In this document: piece after piece, positions 47,369 to 64,000 of the stretch
How positions within the stretch are numbered: the stretch's first letter is position 1
How the letters are laid out: every line of letters begins with the position of its first letter
NCBI RefSeq assembly: GCF_009208105.1
Contig: NZ_WFKL01000001.1
Coordinates: forward strand, 558,001 to 622,000
Direction of reading: 5' to 3'
Length of the DNA: 64,000 nt
Source of the DNA: Rouxiella sp. S1S-2
Lineage (GTDB): Bacteria; Pseudomonadota; Gammaproteobacteria; Enterobacterales; Enterobacteriaceae
The notes under the pieces: model-generated
The model's input: the letters and a program-made list of their open reading frames with translations, nothing else
Told to the model about the DNA's origin: nothing
Database searches by the model: none
Position numbers and translations under genes: made by a program

Positions 47369-47917
47369 ATGAAAGTATCTAAAGACGTGGTTGTCAGCGT
47401 TGCGTATCAGGTTCGTACAGAAGACGGCGTGCTGGTTGATGAATCACCGGTGAGCGCACCCCTGGACTACCTGCACGGTCACGGCTCGCTGATTTCCGGT
47501 CTGGAAAGCGCGCTGGAAGGCCATGCGGTTGGCGATCGTTTTGACGTGCACGTAGGCGCTAACGAAGCTTACGGTAACTACGACGAGAACCTGGTTCAAC
47601 GTGTACCGAAAGACGTCTTCATGGGTGTTGACGAGCTTGAAGTAGGCATGCGTTTCCTGGCTGACACCGATCAGGGTCCCGTTCCAGTAGAAATCACCGA
47701 AGTTGACGGCGATCACGTGGTGGTTGACGGTAACCATATGCTGGCGGGTCAGAACCTGAACTTCAACGTTGAAGTTGTGGCTATCCGCGAAGCAACCGAA
47801 GAAGAACTGGCTCACGGCCACGTTCACGGTGAGCACGGTCACGACCATGACCACGATCACGGCCATGACCACGGTCAAGGCGGTTGCGGCACCGGCGGCT
47901 GTGGTTGCAGCCACTAA
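47369..47917 (+). CDS. slyD: SlyD, metal-binding FKBP-type peptidyl-prolyl isomerase
   Basis: 182 residues. The FKBP domain is interrupted by the insert-in-flap chaperone domain (about 70-125), then a tail of His, Asp, Gly and Cys (HGHDHDHDHGHDHG, GGCGTGGCGCSH) that binds nickel and other metals; it serves [NiFe] hydrogenase maturation and folding. E. coli SlyD is 196 residues; the tail is shorter here. A terminator follows. Confidence 0.96.
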   Translation: MKVSKDVVVSVAYQVRTEDGVLVDESPVSAPLDYLHGHGSLISGLESALEGHAVGDRFDVHVGANEAYGNYDENLVQRVPKDVFMGVDELEVGMRFLADTDQGPVPVEITEVDGDHVVVDGNHMLAGQNLNFNVEVVAIREATEEELAHGHVHGEHGHDHDHDHGHDHGQGGCGTGGCGCSH

Positions 47918-47945
47918 TCGGCAGTATTTCCGGTTAGAAAATGAG

Positions 47946-47972
47946 AAAGGCGGCTAAATGGCCGCCTTTTTT
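47946..47972 (+). terminator. Terminator after slyD
   Basis: AAAGGCGGC (47946-47954) pairs with GCCGCCTTT (47961-47969) around a six-base loop and is followed by T residues. Confidence 0.9.
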
Positions 47973-48034
47973 ATTGCTCAGCGCATGCTCGCCAATAGGT
48001 TTTAGCCTGCATTAGCGAGCTTTCATTCGGCATA

Positions 48035-48253
48035 TCAATAATGCGGAGGCGGCGTTTCTTCTGACGCATCGGCAATCATTGAAGGCTGAGAGGCACGCAG
48101 TCTGTCGGTTAACATGCGCAGGTGATCGTGTAACCGGCTCATTTCGAGCTGGTGCGAGGTCACTATCTGATTCAACTCTTCGATAGTGACTTCCTGAAAA
48201 GCCAGTTTACTTTCCAGCGCTTCAATCCGCTGTTCGAAGGGATTTTGTTCCAT
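48035..48253 (-). CDS. slyX: SlyX, small coiled-coil protein
   Basis: 72 residues, same length as E. coli SlyX, with the same ending EETPPPHY. A heptad pattern over [20 protein letters not shown] suggests a coiled coil. AAAGG upstream supports the ATG at 48253; the frame is open to 48328 but the extension is not conserved. Function unknown. Between slyD and fkpA as in E. coli. Confidence 0.94.
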   Translation of the reverse strand: MEQNPFEQRIEALESKLAFQEVTIEELNQIVTSHQLEMSRLHDHLRMLTDRLRASQPSMIADASEETPPPHY

Positions 48254-48515
48254 AATTTGAGCCTTTAATGCCGCCTGGTAAGGATTGTCTATCAGAGTGA
48301 CAGATTTTGGGCCATATTCTACCCGCAATATTCAGAAAAAACTCAGAGTTACCCATTTTCTGGCGACTTCAGAAACTTATTGAAGCAAAAAAGGTCCTAT
48401 TTAAGCGCGTTCGGGTAGTATAGCGATTGTCATGCATTGACACGGACAGTTATATTAACCGGCGAACTTTCGTAATTGTTACTTGAGGTAAGAGCCTCAA
48501 GTCTTGGAGAAATGG

Positions 48516-49364
48516 ATGAAATCACTGTTTAAAGTAACGCTGTTAGCTACAACGATGGCTCTTGCCCTGGGCGCCACTCAGGCCATGGCAGCTGATGCTG
48601 CAAAAGCGACTGATTCTACTGCGGCTGCACCAGCGGCTACAGCACCAGCTACCACGAATGCACAGTTTAAAAACGACGATGAGCAGGCTGCTTACGCGCT
48701 GGGTGCTTCACTCGGTCGTTACATGGACAACTCGCTTAAAGAACAAGAAAAACTGGGCATCAAACTGGATAAAGACCAGCTGATCGCCGGTGTTCAGGAT
48801 GCGTTTGCAAATAAGAGCAAGCTGTCTGATGCAGATATTGAAAAAACACTGCAAACCTTTGAAGCAAAAGTTAAAGCTTCAGCTCAGCAGAAAATGGAAG
48901 CTGATGCCAAAGCTAACGAAACCGCCGGTGAGAAATTCCGTGCAGACTTCGCTAAAGAAAAAGGCGTGAAGAAAACTGACACTGGCCTGCTGTATCTGGT
49001 TGAGAAACCAGGCACCGGCGTAGCACCTAAAGACAGCGATACTGTAGTCGTTAACTATAAAGGTTCTCTGCCAGACGGTACTGTGTTTGATGATTCTTAC
49101 AAGCGTGGCGAGCCACTGTCATTCCGTCTTGACGGTGTTATCCCAGGCTGGACCGAAGGCCTGAAACACATCAAGAAAGGCGGCAAAATCAAGCTGGTAA
49201 TCCCACCTGCCCAGGCTTATGGCGCAAGCGGTGTCCCAGGTATCCCTGCCAACTCTACTCTGGTATTTGAAGTCGAGTTGCTGGATATCAAACCAGCACC
49301 AAAAGCTGACGCGAAAGACGCAACTCAGCCAGCTGACCCTGCTGCAGCTGCAAAATCAGAATAA
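48516..49364 (+). CDS. fkpA: FkpA, periplasmic FKBP-type isomerase and chaperone
   Basis: 282 residues. Signal peptide ends ATQAMA-AD (about 24), followed by a low-complexity Ala/Thr linker, the dimerising N-terminal domain (KNDDEQAAYALGASLGRYM), and the FKBP domain (DTVVVNYKGSLPDGTVFD, IPGWTEGLKHIKKGGK). E. coli FkpA is 270 residues; the difference is in the linker and the Ala-rich tail. GGAG precedes the ATG at 48516. A terminator follows. FkpA is a SigmaE target in E. coli; no clear SigmaE promoter was identified. Confidence 0.96.
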   Translation: MKSLFKVTLLATTMALALGATQAMAADAAKATDSTAAAPAATAPATTNAQFKNDDEQAAYALGASLGRYMDNSLKEQEKLGIKLDKDQLIAGVQDAFANKSKLSDADIEKTLQTFEAKVKASAQQKMEADAKANETAGEKFRADFAKEKGVKKTDTGLLYLVEKPGTGVAPKDSDTVVVNYKGSLPDGTVFDDSYKRGEPLSFRLDGVIPGWTEGLKHIKKGGKIKLVIPPAQAYGASGVPGIPANSTLVFEVELLDIKPAPKADAKDATQPADPAAAAKSE

Positions 49365-49386
49365 ATATTTCTGACTTTTGTTCGAG

Positions 49387-49417
49387 AAAACCGTCGCTTA
49401 TGCGGCGGTTTTTTTTT
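49387..49417 (+). terminator. Terminator after fkpA
   Basis: AAAACCGTCGC (49387-49397) pairs with GCGGCGGTTTT (one T-G pair) around a TTAT loop and runs into a T-tract to 49417. Confidence 0.9.
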
Positions 49418-49639
49418 GTATTCAGCTTTTTAATCACTTCTCCCCCATTTTTACTGGGGTTACTCTATGATGATAACTTGACGACTTTATCTCTCAAGCT
49501 TAACGTCAGTAACTTGAAAACTCGTAGGGACCTATTTTCACTGCTGTTTTGCTGCAGTGATACCCTGCCAAAACTGATTGAACGGTGAGTCTTACTCCAG
49601 ATGATGAGTAAGGTCCCGATGTAGAGGGTGGTAGCTTCA

Positions 49640-50356
49640 ATGTCTAATTCGCTTTTAAATGGCGAAACCGGTGATCTGGATTTGCTGGACCAACGTCCTT
49701 TTAGTGCAACCGACCATGAAATTCTTGCTTCCTACGAAGCAGTGGTGGACGGTTTGGCTATGCTGATTGGCCAACACTGTGAAATAGTTCTGCATTCTTT
49801 AGAAGATCTGAAATGCTCGGCTATTCGTATCGCCAATGGGGAACACACCGGGCGTAAGATAGGCTCGCCTATCACTGACCTAGCGCTGCGTATGTTGCAC
49901 GATATGACGGGTGCGGACAGCAACGTGTCTAAAGCCTATTTTACCCGTGCGAAAAGCGGCGTGTTGATGAAGTCAGTGACCATCGCTATTCGGAATCACG
50001 CCCAGCGGGTGATCGGGCTGCTGTGCATCAACATGAATCTCGACGTGCCTTTTTCGCAGATCATGCAAACCTTTATGCCGCCTGAAACGCAGGACGTTTC
50101 TCCCTCTGTGAACTTTGCTTCTTCCGTCGATGATCTCGTCGCACAGACGCTGGAGTTTACGATTGAAGAAGTGAATGCCGATCGCAACGTGACCAATAAT
50201 GCCAAAAACCGTCAGGTGGTGCTTAACCTGTATGAGAAAGGTATTTTTGATATCAAAGATGCGATTAACCAGGTGGCCGATCGTCTGAATATCTCCAAAC
50301 ACACGGTTTATCTTTATATCCGGCAGTTCAAAAGCGGCGAGCCGTTGGGGAATTAA
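49640..50356 (+). CDS. yheO: YheO, PAS-like/HTH regulator
   Basis: 238 residues, closely similar to E. coli YheO (240). The N-terminal YheO domain ([25 protein letters not shown]) is followed by a C-terminal helix-turn-helix ([30 protein letters not shown]). Predicted DNA-binding regulator; target not established. Directly upstream of tusDCB and likely cotranscribed. Confidence 0.93.
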   Translation: MSNSLLNGETGDLDLLDQRPFSATDHEILASYEAVVDGLAMLIGQHCEIVLHSLEDLKCSAIRIANGEHTGRKIGSPITDLALRMLHDMTGADSNVSKAYFTRAKSGVLMKSVTIAIRNHAQRVIGLLCINMNLDVPFSQIMQTFMPPETQDVSPSVNFASSVDDLVAQTLEFTIEEVNADRNVTNNAKNRQVVLNLYEKGIFDIKDAINQVADRLNISKHTVYLYIRQFKSGEPLGN

Positions 50357-50358
50357 GG

Positions 50359-50751
50359 TTGACTCTGCGATACAGTATTTTGGTCACCGGAGCGCCCTAC
50401 GGCACCCAGCAGGCCAGCGCTGCCTATCAGTTCGCTCTGGCGCTGCTTGCACGCGGTCATAAACTTGAAAGCGTATTCTTCTATCGGGAAGGTGTGCTTA
50501 ACGGCAATCAGCTCAGCTCACCGGCGACAGACGAGTTTGATCTGGTGCGCGCCTGGCAACTGCTGGCGATGTCTCATCAGGTTGAACTGAACGTTTGCGT
50601 GGCCGCGGCTCTGCGTCGAGGCATTATTGACCAGGATGAAGCCGCTAACCGAGATGACATCAACGCAAACCTGCAGCCCGGCTTCTCGTTAACCGGATTA
50701 GGTAGCCTGGCGGAAGCCACGCTCGGCAGCGATCGTCTGGTACAGTTTTAA
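50359..50751 (+). CDS. tusD: TusD, sulfur-relay subunit for tRNA 2-thiouridine
   Basis: Part of TusBCD, which passes sulfur from TusA to TusE for mnm5s2U in tRNA. About 130 residues with [18 protein letters not shown] at the start and the catalytic Cys in [11 protein letters not shown] near 78. No ATG is available. A TTG at 50359 abuts AAGG (50355-50358), whereas the CTG at 50365 is six bases from AAGG and aligns with the E. coli start (MRFAIVVTG). The TTG is listed; the CTG may be the real one. Confidence 0.92.
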   Translation: MTLRYSILVTGAPYGTQQASAAYQFALALLARGHKLESVFFYREGVLNGNQLSSPATDEFDLVRAWQLLAMSHQVELNVCVAAALRRGIIDQDEAANRDDINANLQPGFSLTGLGSLAEATLGSDRLVQF

Positions 50752-50772
50752 CCGGTGGGAACGGACAGGGTT

Positions 50773-51150
50773 ATGAAGGCAGAAATCGACGCAAAAAAAG
50801 TGGCTTTTGTTTTTTCACAGGGGCCGCATGGCACGTCGGCCGGCAGAGAAGGGTTGGATGCGCTGCTCGCTACGTCGGCATTATCCGAAAATATCGGCGT
50901 GTTTTTTGTGGCGGATGGCGTTTTACAGCTTTTACCCGGCCAGCAGCCAGAAAAAATTTTAGCGCGTAATTATATCGCCACTTACGGTGTTTTACCGCTT
51001 TACGACGTGGAGGAGTGCTTCCTTTGTGAGGCGTCGGCGAGTGAGCGAGGACTGGCAGAATTTGACGATTGGGTGCTCGACGTCGAGAAACTCTCACCTG
51101 AACGTCTACGCCAGCGACTGTCAAATTATCACGTAATACTCACATTTTAA
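50773..51150 (+). CDS. tusC: TusC, sulfur-relay subunit
   Basis: About 125 residues with [30 protein letters not shown] at the start, as in E. coli TusC (119). The ATG at 50773 gives an N-terminus about seven residues longer than in E. coli. Second subunit of the TusBCD complex, 21 bases after tusD. Confidence 0.94.
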   Translation: MKAEIDAKKVAFVFSQGPHGTSAGREGLDALLATSALSENIGVFFVADGVLQLLPGQQPEKILARNYIATYGVLPLYDVEECFLCEASASERGLAEFDDWVLDVEKLSPERLRQRLSNYHVILTF

Positions 51151-51163
51151 TCAGAGATAGAAG

Positions 51164-51451
51164 ATGCTTTTTACCTTGGCCCATTCTCCTCAACAGTGTG
51201 ATCTTGCAGCACTTATCCGATTGATAAGCCCTTCTGATGCTCTGCTGCTTATGCAGGATGGTGTCACGGCGGCACTTGAAAATAGTCTGGCACAGTCCCA
51301 TATATCTGTTCTGAGTTGCCCGGTTTATGTGCTCAGCGAAGATCTGCAGGCTAGAGGTTTGATTGGTCAAATTTCACACAAAGTGACGCCGATCGACTAT
51401 ACTGGATTCGTTGATTTAACCGAGAAGCACACTCAGCACGTTGCGTGGTGA
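51164..51451 (+). CDS. tusB: TusB, sulfur-relay subunit
   Basis: 95 residues, the same length as E. coli TusB, with LLLMQDGVTAAL and ARGLIGQISHKVTPIDYTGFVDLT. Third subunit of TusBCD. It ends just before the rpsL promoter. Confidence 0.94.
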   Translation: MLFTLAHSPQQCDLAALIRLISPSDALLLMQDGVTAALENSLAQSHISVLSCPVYVLSEDLQARGLIGQISHKVTPIDYTGFVDLTEKHTQHVAW

Positions 51452-51474
51452 TTTCGCGAAATGCTGTATATTTC

Positions 51475-54863
<3,389 letters not shown>

Positions 54864-54888
54864 GCCTAGGTTTTAACACAATGATCCC

Positions 54889-56118
<1,230 letters not shown>

Positions 56119-56141
56119 TCGCTGATTTCTTGATGCAATTG

Positions 56142-56167
56142 AAAAGGGTGCTTCGGCACCCTTTTTT
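56142..56167 (+). terminator. Terminator of the str operon
   Basis: AAAAGGGTGC (56142-56151) pairs with GCACCCTTTT (56156-56165) around a TTCG tetraloop and runs into more T residues. Confidence 0.95.
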
Positions 56168-56219
56168 ATGCCTATCTTTTAATAAAAGTTGTAATGTAAA
56201 TTTTTCAGAACGTAATTGA

Positions 56220-56238
56220 AATAAAAACTATTCTCATT
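56220..56238 (-). promoter_or_regulatory. Candidate Fur box upstream of bfd
   Basis: On the minus strand AATGAGAATAGTTTTTATT matches 15 of 19 positions of the Fur-type sequence AATGATAATAATTCTCATT. Bfd is known to be Fur-repressed in E. coli, so iron control is plausible. Confidence 0.5.
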
Positions 56239-56275
56239 TACAGTTAACTGAATAGGTTAATTATTGAGTTAGTGT

Positions 56276-56470
56276 ATGTACGTGTGTTTGTGTAATGCAG
56301 TCACTGACAAAGTGATCCGCAAAGTCATTCGGCAGCATCAGCCACAAACGATGAAACAGCTTCGCCAATTAGTCCCGATCGGAACTGATTGTGGAAAATG
56401 CATCAGGCAGGCCAGACAGATCCTGGTTGAGGAGCAAGAGAGCATTACCTATATCATCGAAGTTGCCTGA
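56276..56470 (+). CDS. bfd: Bacterioferritin-associated ferredoxin
   Basis: 64 residues, same length as E. coli Bfd. Carries a [2Fe-2S] cluster on C4, C6, C39 and C42 and donates electrons to release iron from bacterioferritin. Directly upstream of bfr. Confidence 0.97.
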   Translation: MYVCLCNAVTDKVIRKVIRQHQPQTMKQLRQLVPIGTDCGKCIRQARQILVEEQESITYIIEVA

Positions 56471-56546
56471 TAAATAGTAGGGTTATTTTTTTGACTCTTT
56501 GCTAACTGGTTCTACACTTCATAGAACTAGAGCGGAGGGTATTCCT

Positions 56547-57038
56547 ATGAAAGGCGATACAAAAGTCATTGCGCACCTTAACAAGCTGCTAGGAAATGAG
56601 CTCGTTGCCATTAATCAGTATTTTCTTCACGCCAGAATGTTCAAAAACTGGGGCTTGATGCGACTCAACGGCATCGAATACCACGAATCCATCGATGAAA
56701 TGAAACACGCCGATATTTACATCGAGCGTATCCTGTTCCTGGAAGGCATTCCCAACCTGCAAGATCTCGGCAAGCTCAACATTGGTGAAGACATTGAGGA
56801 AATGCTCAAGTCCGATCTGGTTCTCGAGCTGGAAGGTGCCAAAGATTTACGTGAAGCCATTGCCTACGCCGATTCAATTCATGACTACGTAAGTCGCGAT
56901 TTGATGATAAAAATCCTGGCCGATGAGGAGCACCACATTGACTGGATTGAAACCGAGCTTGATCTTATAGGTCGAGTGGGCCTGCAAAATTACGTTCAGA
57001 CCCAGATAAAAGAAGAATCAAATAAAGCGGCGCATTAG
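56547..57038 (+). CDS. bfr: Bacterioferritin
   Basis: Iron-storage cage subunit, 163 residues (E. coli 158; the extra residues are at the C-terminus). Diiron ligands lie in [23 protein letters not shown] and [11 protein letters not shown]52 is the haem ligand. GGAGGG precedes the ATG at 56547. A short dyad (TTAGTC-CTTG-GACTAA, 57035-57050) covers the stop codon before the convergent peptidase gene. Confidence 0.97.
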   Translation: MKGDTKVIAHLNKLLGNELVAINQYFLHARMFKNWGLMRLNGIEYHESIDEMKHADIYIERILFLEGIPNLQDLGKLNIGEDIEEMLKSDLVLELEGAKDLREAIAYADSIHDYVSRDLMIKILADEEHHIDWIETELDLIGRVGLQNYVQTQIKEESNKAAH

Positions 57039-57055
57039 TCCTTGGACTAAATCCG

Positions 57056-57583
57056 TTATTTAAACGTTACGCAGAATATACACCGAGGATCAGCCAGGCT
57101 GTTCATTTGCTGGCTGATATAAATTATACCCCCGGCAGCAGCAAGGAAAGGTCCAAACGGTATTTCTCCTTTGTTACGATTGAAACAGAATCGCAAAAAG
57201 AACACGATTATCCCCGTTATCGAAGCATAGACCGCCACCCACGGTAAACATTCCCATCCCAGCCATGCCCCCAACGCCGCCATGAGTTTAAAATCGCCAT
57301 AACCCAACCCCTCTTTTTTGATCACTAATTTCACCAGCCAATAAATAGCCCATAAAAAAAAATAACCTGCAGCTGCACCGATAACGGAGCTGGCAAGAAA
57401 TTGTGGTGTAAATAATGCGTGCAGCATCAAACCAACCCACAGCAGAGAAAGAGTAAGGCGGTCGGGTAACTGAAACCGTTCTATGTCGATAACACTCAGT
57501 GCCAGTAAGTAACCGACCAGAATCACACAGGTGATAAAGGCATAGCCGTGAACAATACCGAGCTGGTAAAGATCGTTAAACAT
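57056..57583 (-). CDS. Prepilin peptidase (A24 family), peptidase domain only
   Basis: 175 residues with about six hydrophobic segments. The two catalytic Asp of A24 peptidases are seen in DIERFQLPDRLT (near 33) and GYGDFKLM (near 94). The N-terminal cytoplasmic Cys-rich methylase domain found in GspO/PilD (225 residues or more) is absent. It stands between bfr and the S10 operon, the place of gspO in E. coli, but no gsp genes are near. It may process pseudopilins of a hof/type II system elsewhere. Confidence 0.85.
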   Translation of the reverse strand: MFNDLYQLGIVHGYAFITCVILVGYLLALSVIDIERFQLPDRLTLSLLWVGLMLHALFTPQFLASSVIGAAAGYFFLWAIYWLVKLVIKKEGLGYGDFKLMAALGAWLGWECLPWVAVYASITGIIVFFLRFCFNRNKGEIPFGPFLAAAGGIIYISQQMNSLADPRCIFCVTFK

Positions 57584-57779
57584 TTAATATCCCTCAATAT
57601 CTATAAGGTTACTCCTTTATGAAGCCATGAGGATAATCTTTGCCAGCGAACAAACAATCCTAAAAAAACGCCGTGGGGGATGAGCTTTCAACTTCGGGCG
57701 ACGTCTCACAAATCGACTGCAACAGCCAAGAGGGGGAGGGGGCGTGTACGAAATAAACGCACTTTATTGCCTTAGGGGG

Positions 57780-57807
57780 TTGCTTACTTTGCTGTGTTAC
57801 GTATAAT
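57780..57807 (+). promoter_or_regulatory. S10 operon promoter
   Basis: TTGCTT at 57780-57785 and TATAAT at 57802-57807 with a 16-base spacer; the surrounding sequence closely matches the E. coli S10 promoter. Confidence 0.88.
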
Positions 57808-57813
57808 GCGCGG

Positions 57814-58303
<490 letters not shown>

Positions 58304-58324
58304 TCAGGGTCATTGAGCGATTGA

Positions 58325-60730
<2,406 letters not shown>

Positions 60731-60741
60731 TTAGAGGATAA

Positions 60742-61023
<282 letters not shown>

Positions 61024-61028
61024 GGTAG

Positions 61029-62954
<1,926 letters not shown>

Positions 62955-62976
62955 TAGAATCGCGCTCTCGAAAATG

Positions 62977-63015
62977 AATAAGCGGCTCATGGAGACCTGG
63001 GCCGTTTATTTTTTC
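62977..63015 (+). terminator. S10 operon terminator
   Basis: AATAAGCGGCTC (62977-62988) pairs with GGGCCGTTTATT (62999-63010, two G-T pairs) around a 10-base loop and is followed by TTTT. Confidence 0.9.
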
Positions 63016-63044
63016 TACCCATAATGAAGAAGCAGTGTTATAAT
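63016..63044 (+). promoter_or_regulatory. spc operon promoter
   Basis: A perfect TATAAT at 63039-63044 with a weak -35 (TACCCA, 63016-63021) at 17 bases, in a context close to the E. coli spc promoter. It drives rplN-rplX-rplE and onward. Confidence 0.8.
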
Positions 63045-63114
63045 GCTGCGCCCTCATTTGTGGGGATTTCTATATGGCCTATTGTTAGGTCTTATAAGTT
63101 GTAGTTGACATTAG

Positions 63115-64000
<886 letters not shown>

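Noticed and set aside
48461..48490. SigmaE promoter for fkpA (GCGAACTT)
   Set aside because: The -35-like part is present but no matching -10 lies at the right spacing.

Overview
The window is a 64 kb chromosomal segment of a gamma-proteobacterium of the order Enterobacterales. Gene order and protein sequences follow the Escherichia coli hofQ-aroK-...-crp-...-kefB-...-str-S10-spc region closely. The shape of several proteins and the set of inserted genes point to the Yersiniaceae side of the order (Serratia, Rahnella, Ewingella or Rouxiella-like). The genus is an inference; no 16S rRNA is present.

Layout. 1-6.9 kb: end of the competence/pilus secretin hofQ, then the aroK-aroB-damX-dam-rpe-gph-trpS operon, closed by a terminator. 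6.9-12.4 kb is accessory: a DHA2 drug exporter with a divergent ArsR-type regulator, then a two-partner-secretion TpsB transporter behind a glycine/threonine-rich lipoprotein. 12.4-16.2 kb: a nirB-nirD-cobA nitrite reductase operon with an FNR/NarL promoter, lacking nirC and the N-terminal half of CysG. 16.3-17.6 kb: a cytosine deaminase gene without its permease. 17.7-27.3 kb: ppiA, a HerA-like ATPase, yhfG-fic, pabA, argD, yhfK, crp, yhfA and prkB.

Two insertions separate genes that are neighbours in E. coli. 27.6-36.8 kb (between prkB and yheU) is a catabolic cluster: creatininase-family hydrolase, LysR regulator, BMP-type nucleoside/base ABC importer, cupin, RutB-like cysteine hydrolase and AtzA/TrzN-like amidohydrolase. 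This is the best candidate for an undescribed pathway. 38.2-42.5 kb (between yheT and yheS) holds a LysE-family exporter and a taurine tauABCD operon.

42.5-51.5 kb returns to the core: yheS, kefG-kefB-yheV, slyD, slyX, fkpA, yheO-tusDCB. 51.5-56.2 kb is the str operon (rpsL-rpsG-fusA-tufA) with a strong promoter and terminator. Next come bfd-bfr (iron storage) and an orphan prepilin peptidase. 57.8-64 kb is the S10 operon with its L4-responsive leader, its terminator, and the start of the spc operon; rplE is cut by the window end.

No rRNA, tRNA, CRISPR array, prophage or insertion sequence was recognised. Points for a second look are the catabolic cluster, the lipoprotein-TpsB pair, the shortened CysG, a Glu-to-Asp change in the YhfG inhibitory motif, a probable AUC start codon for kefB, a non-ATG start for tusD, and a long structured rpsG-fusA spacer.
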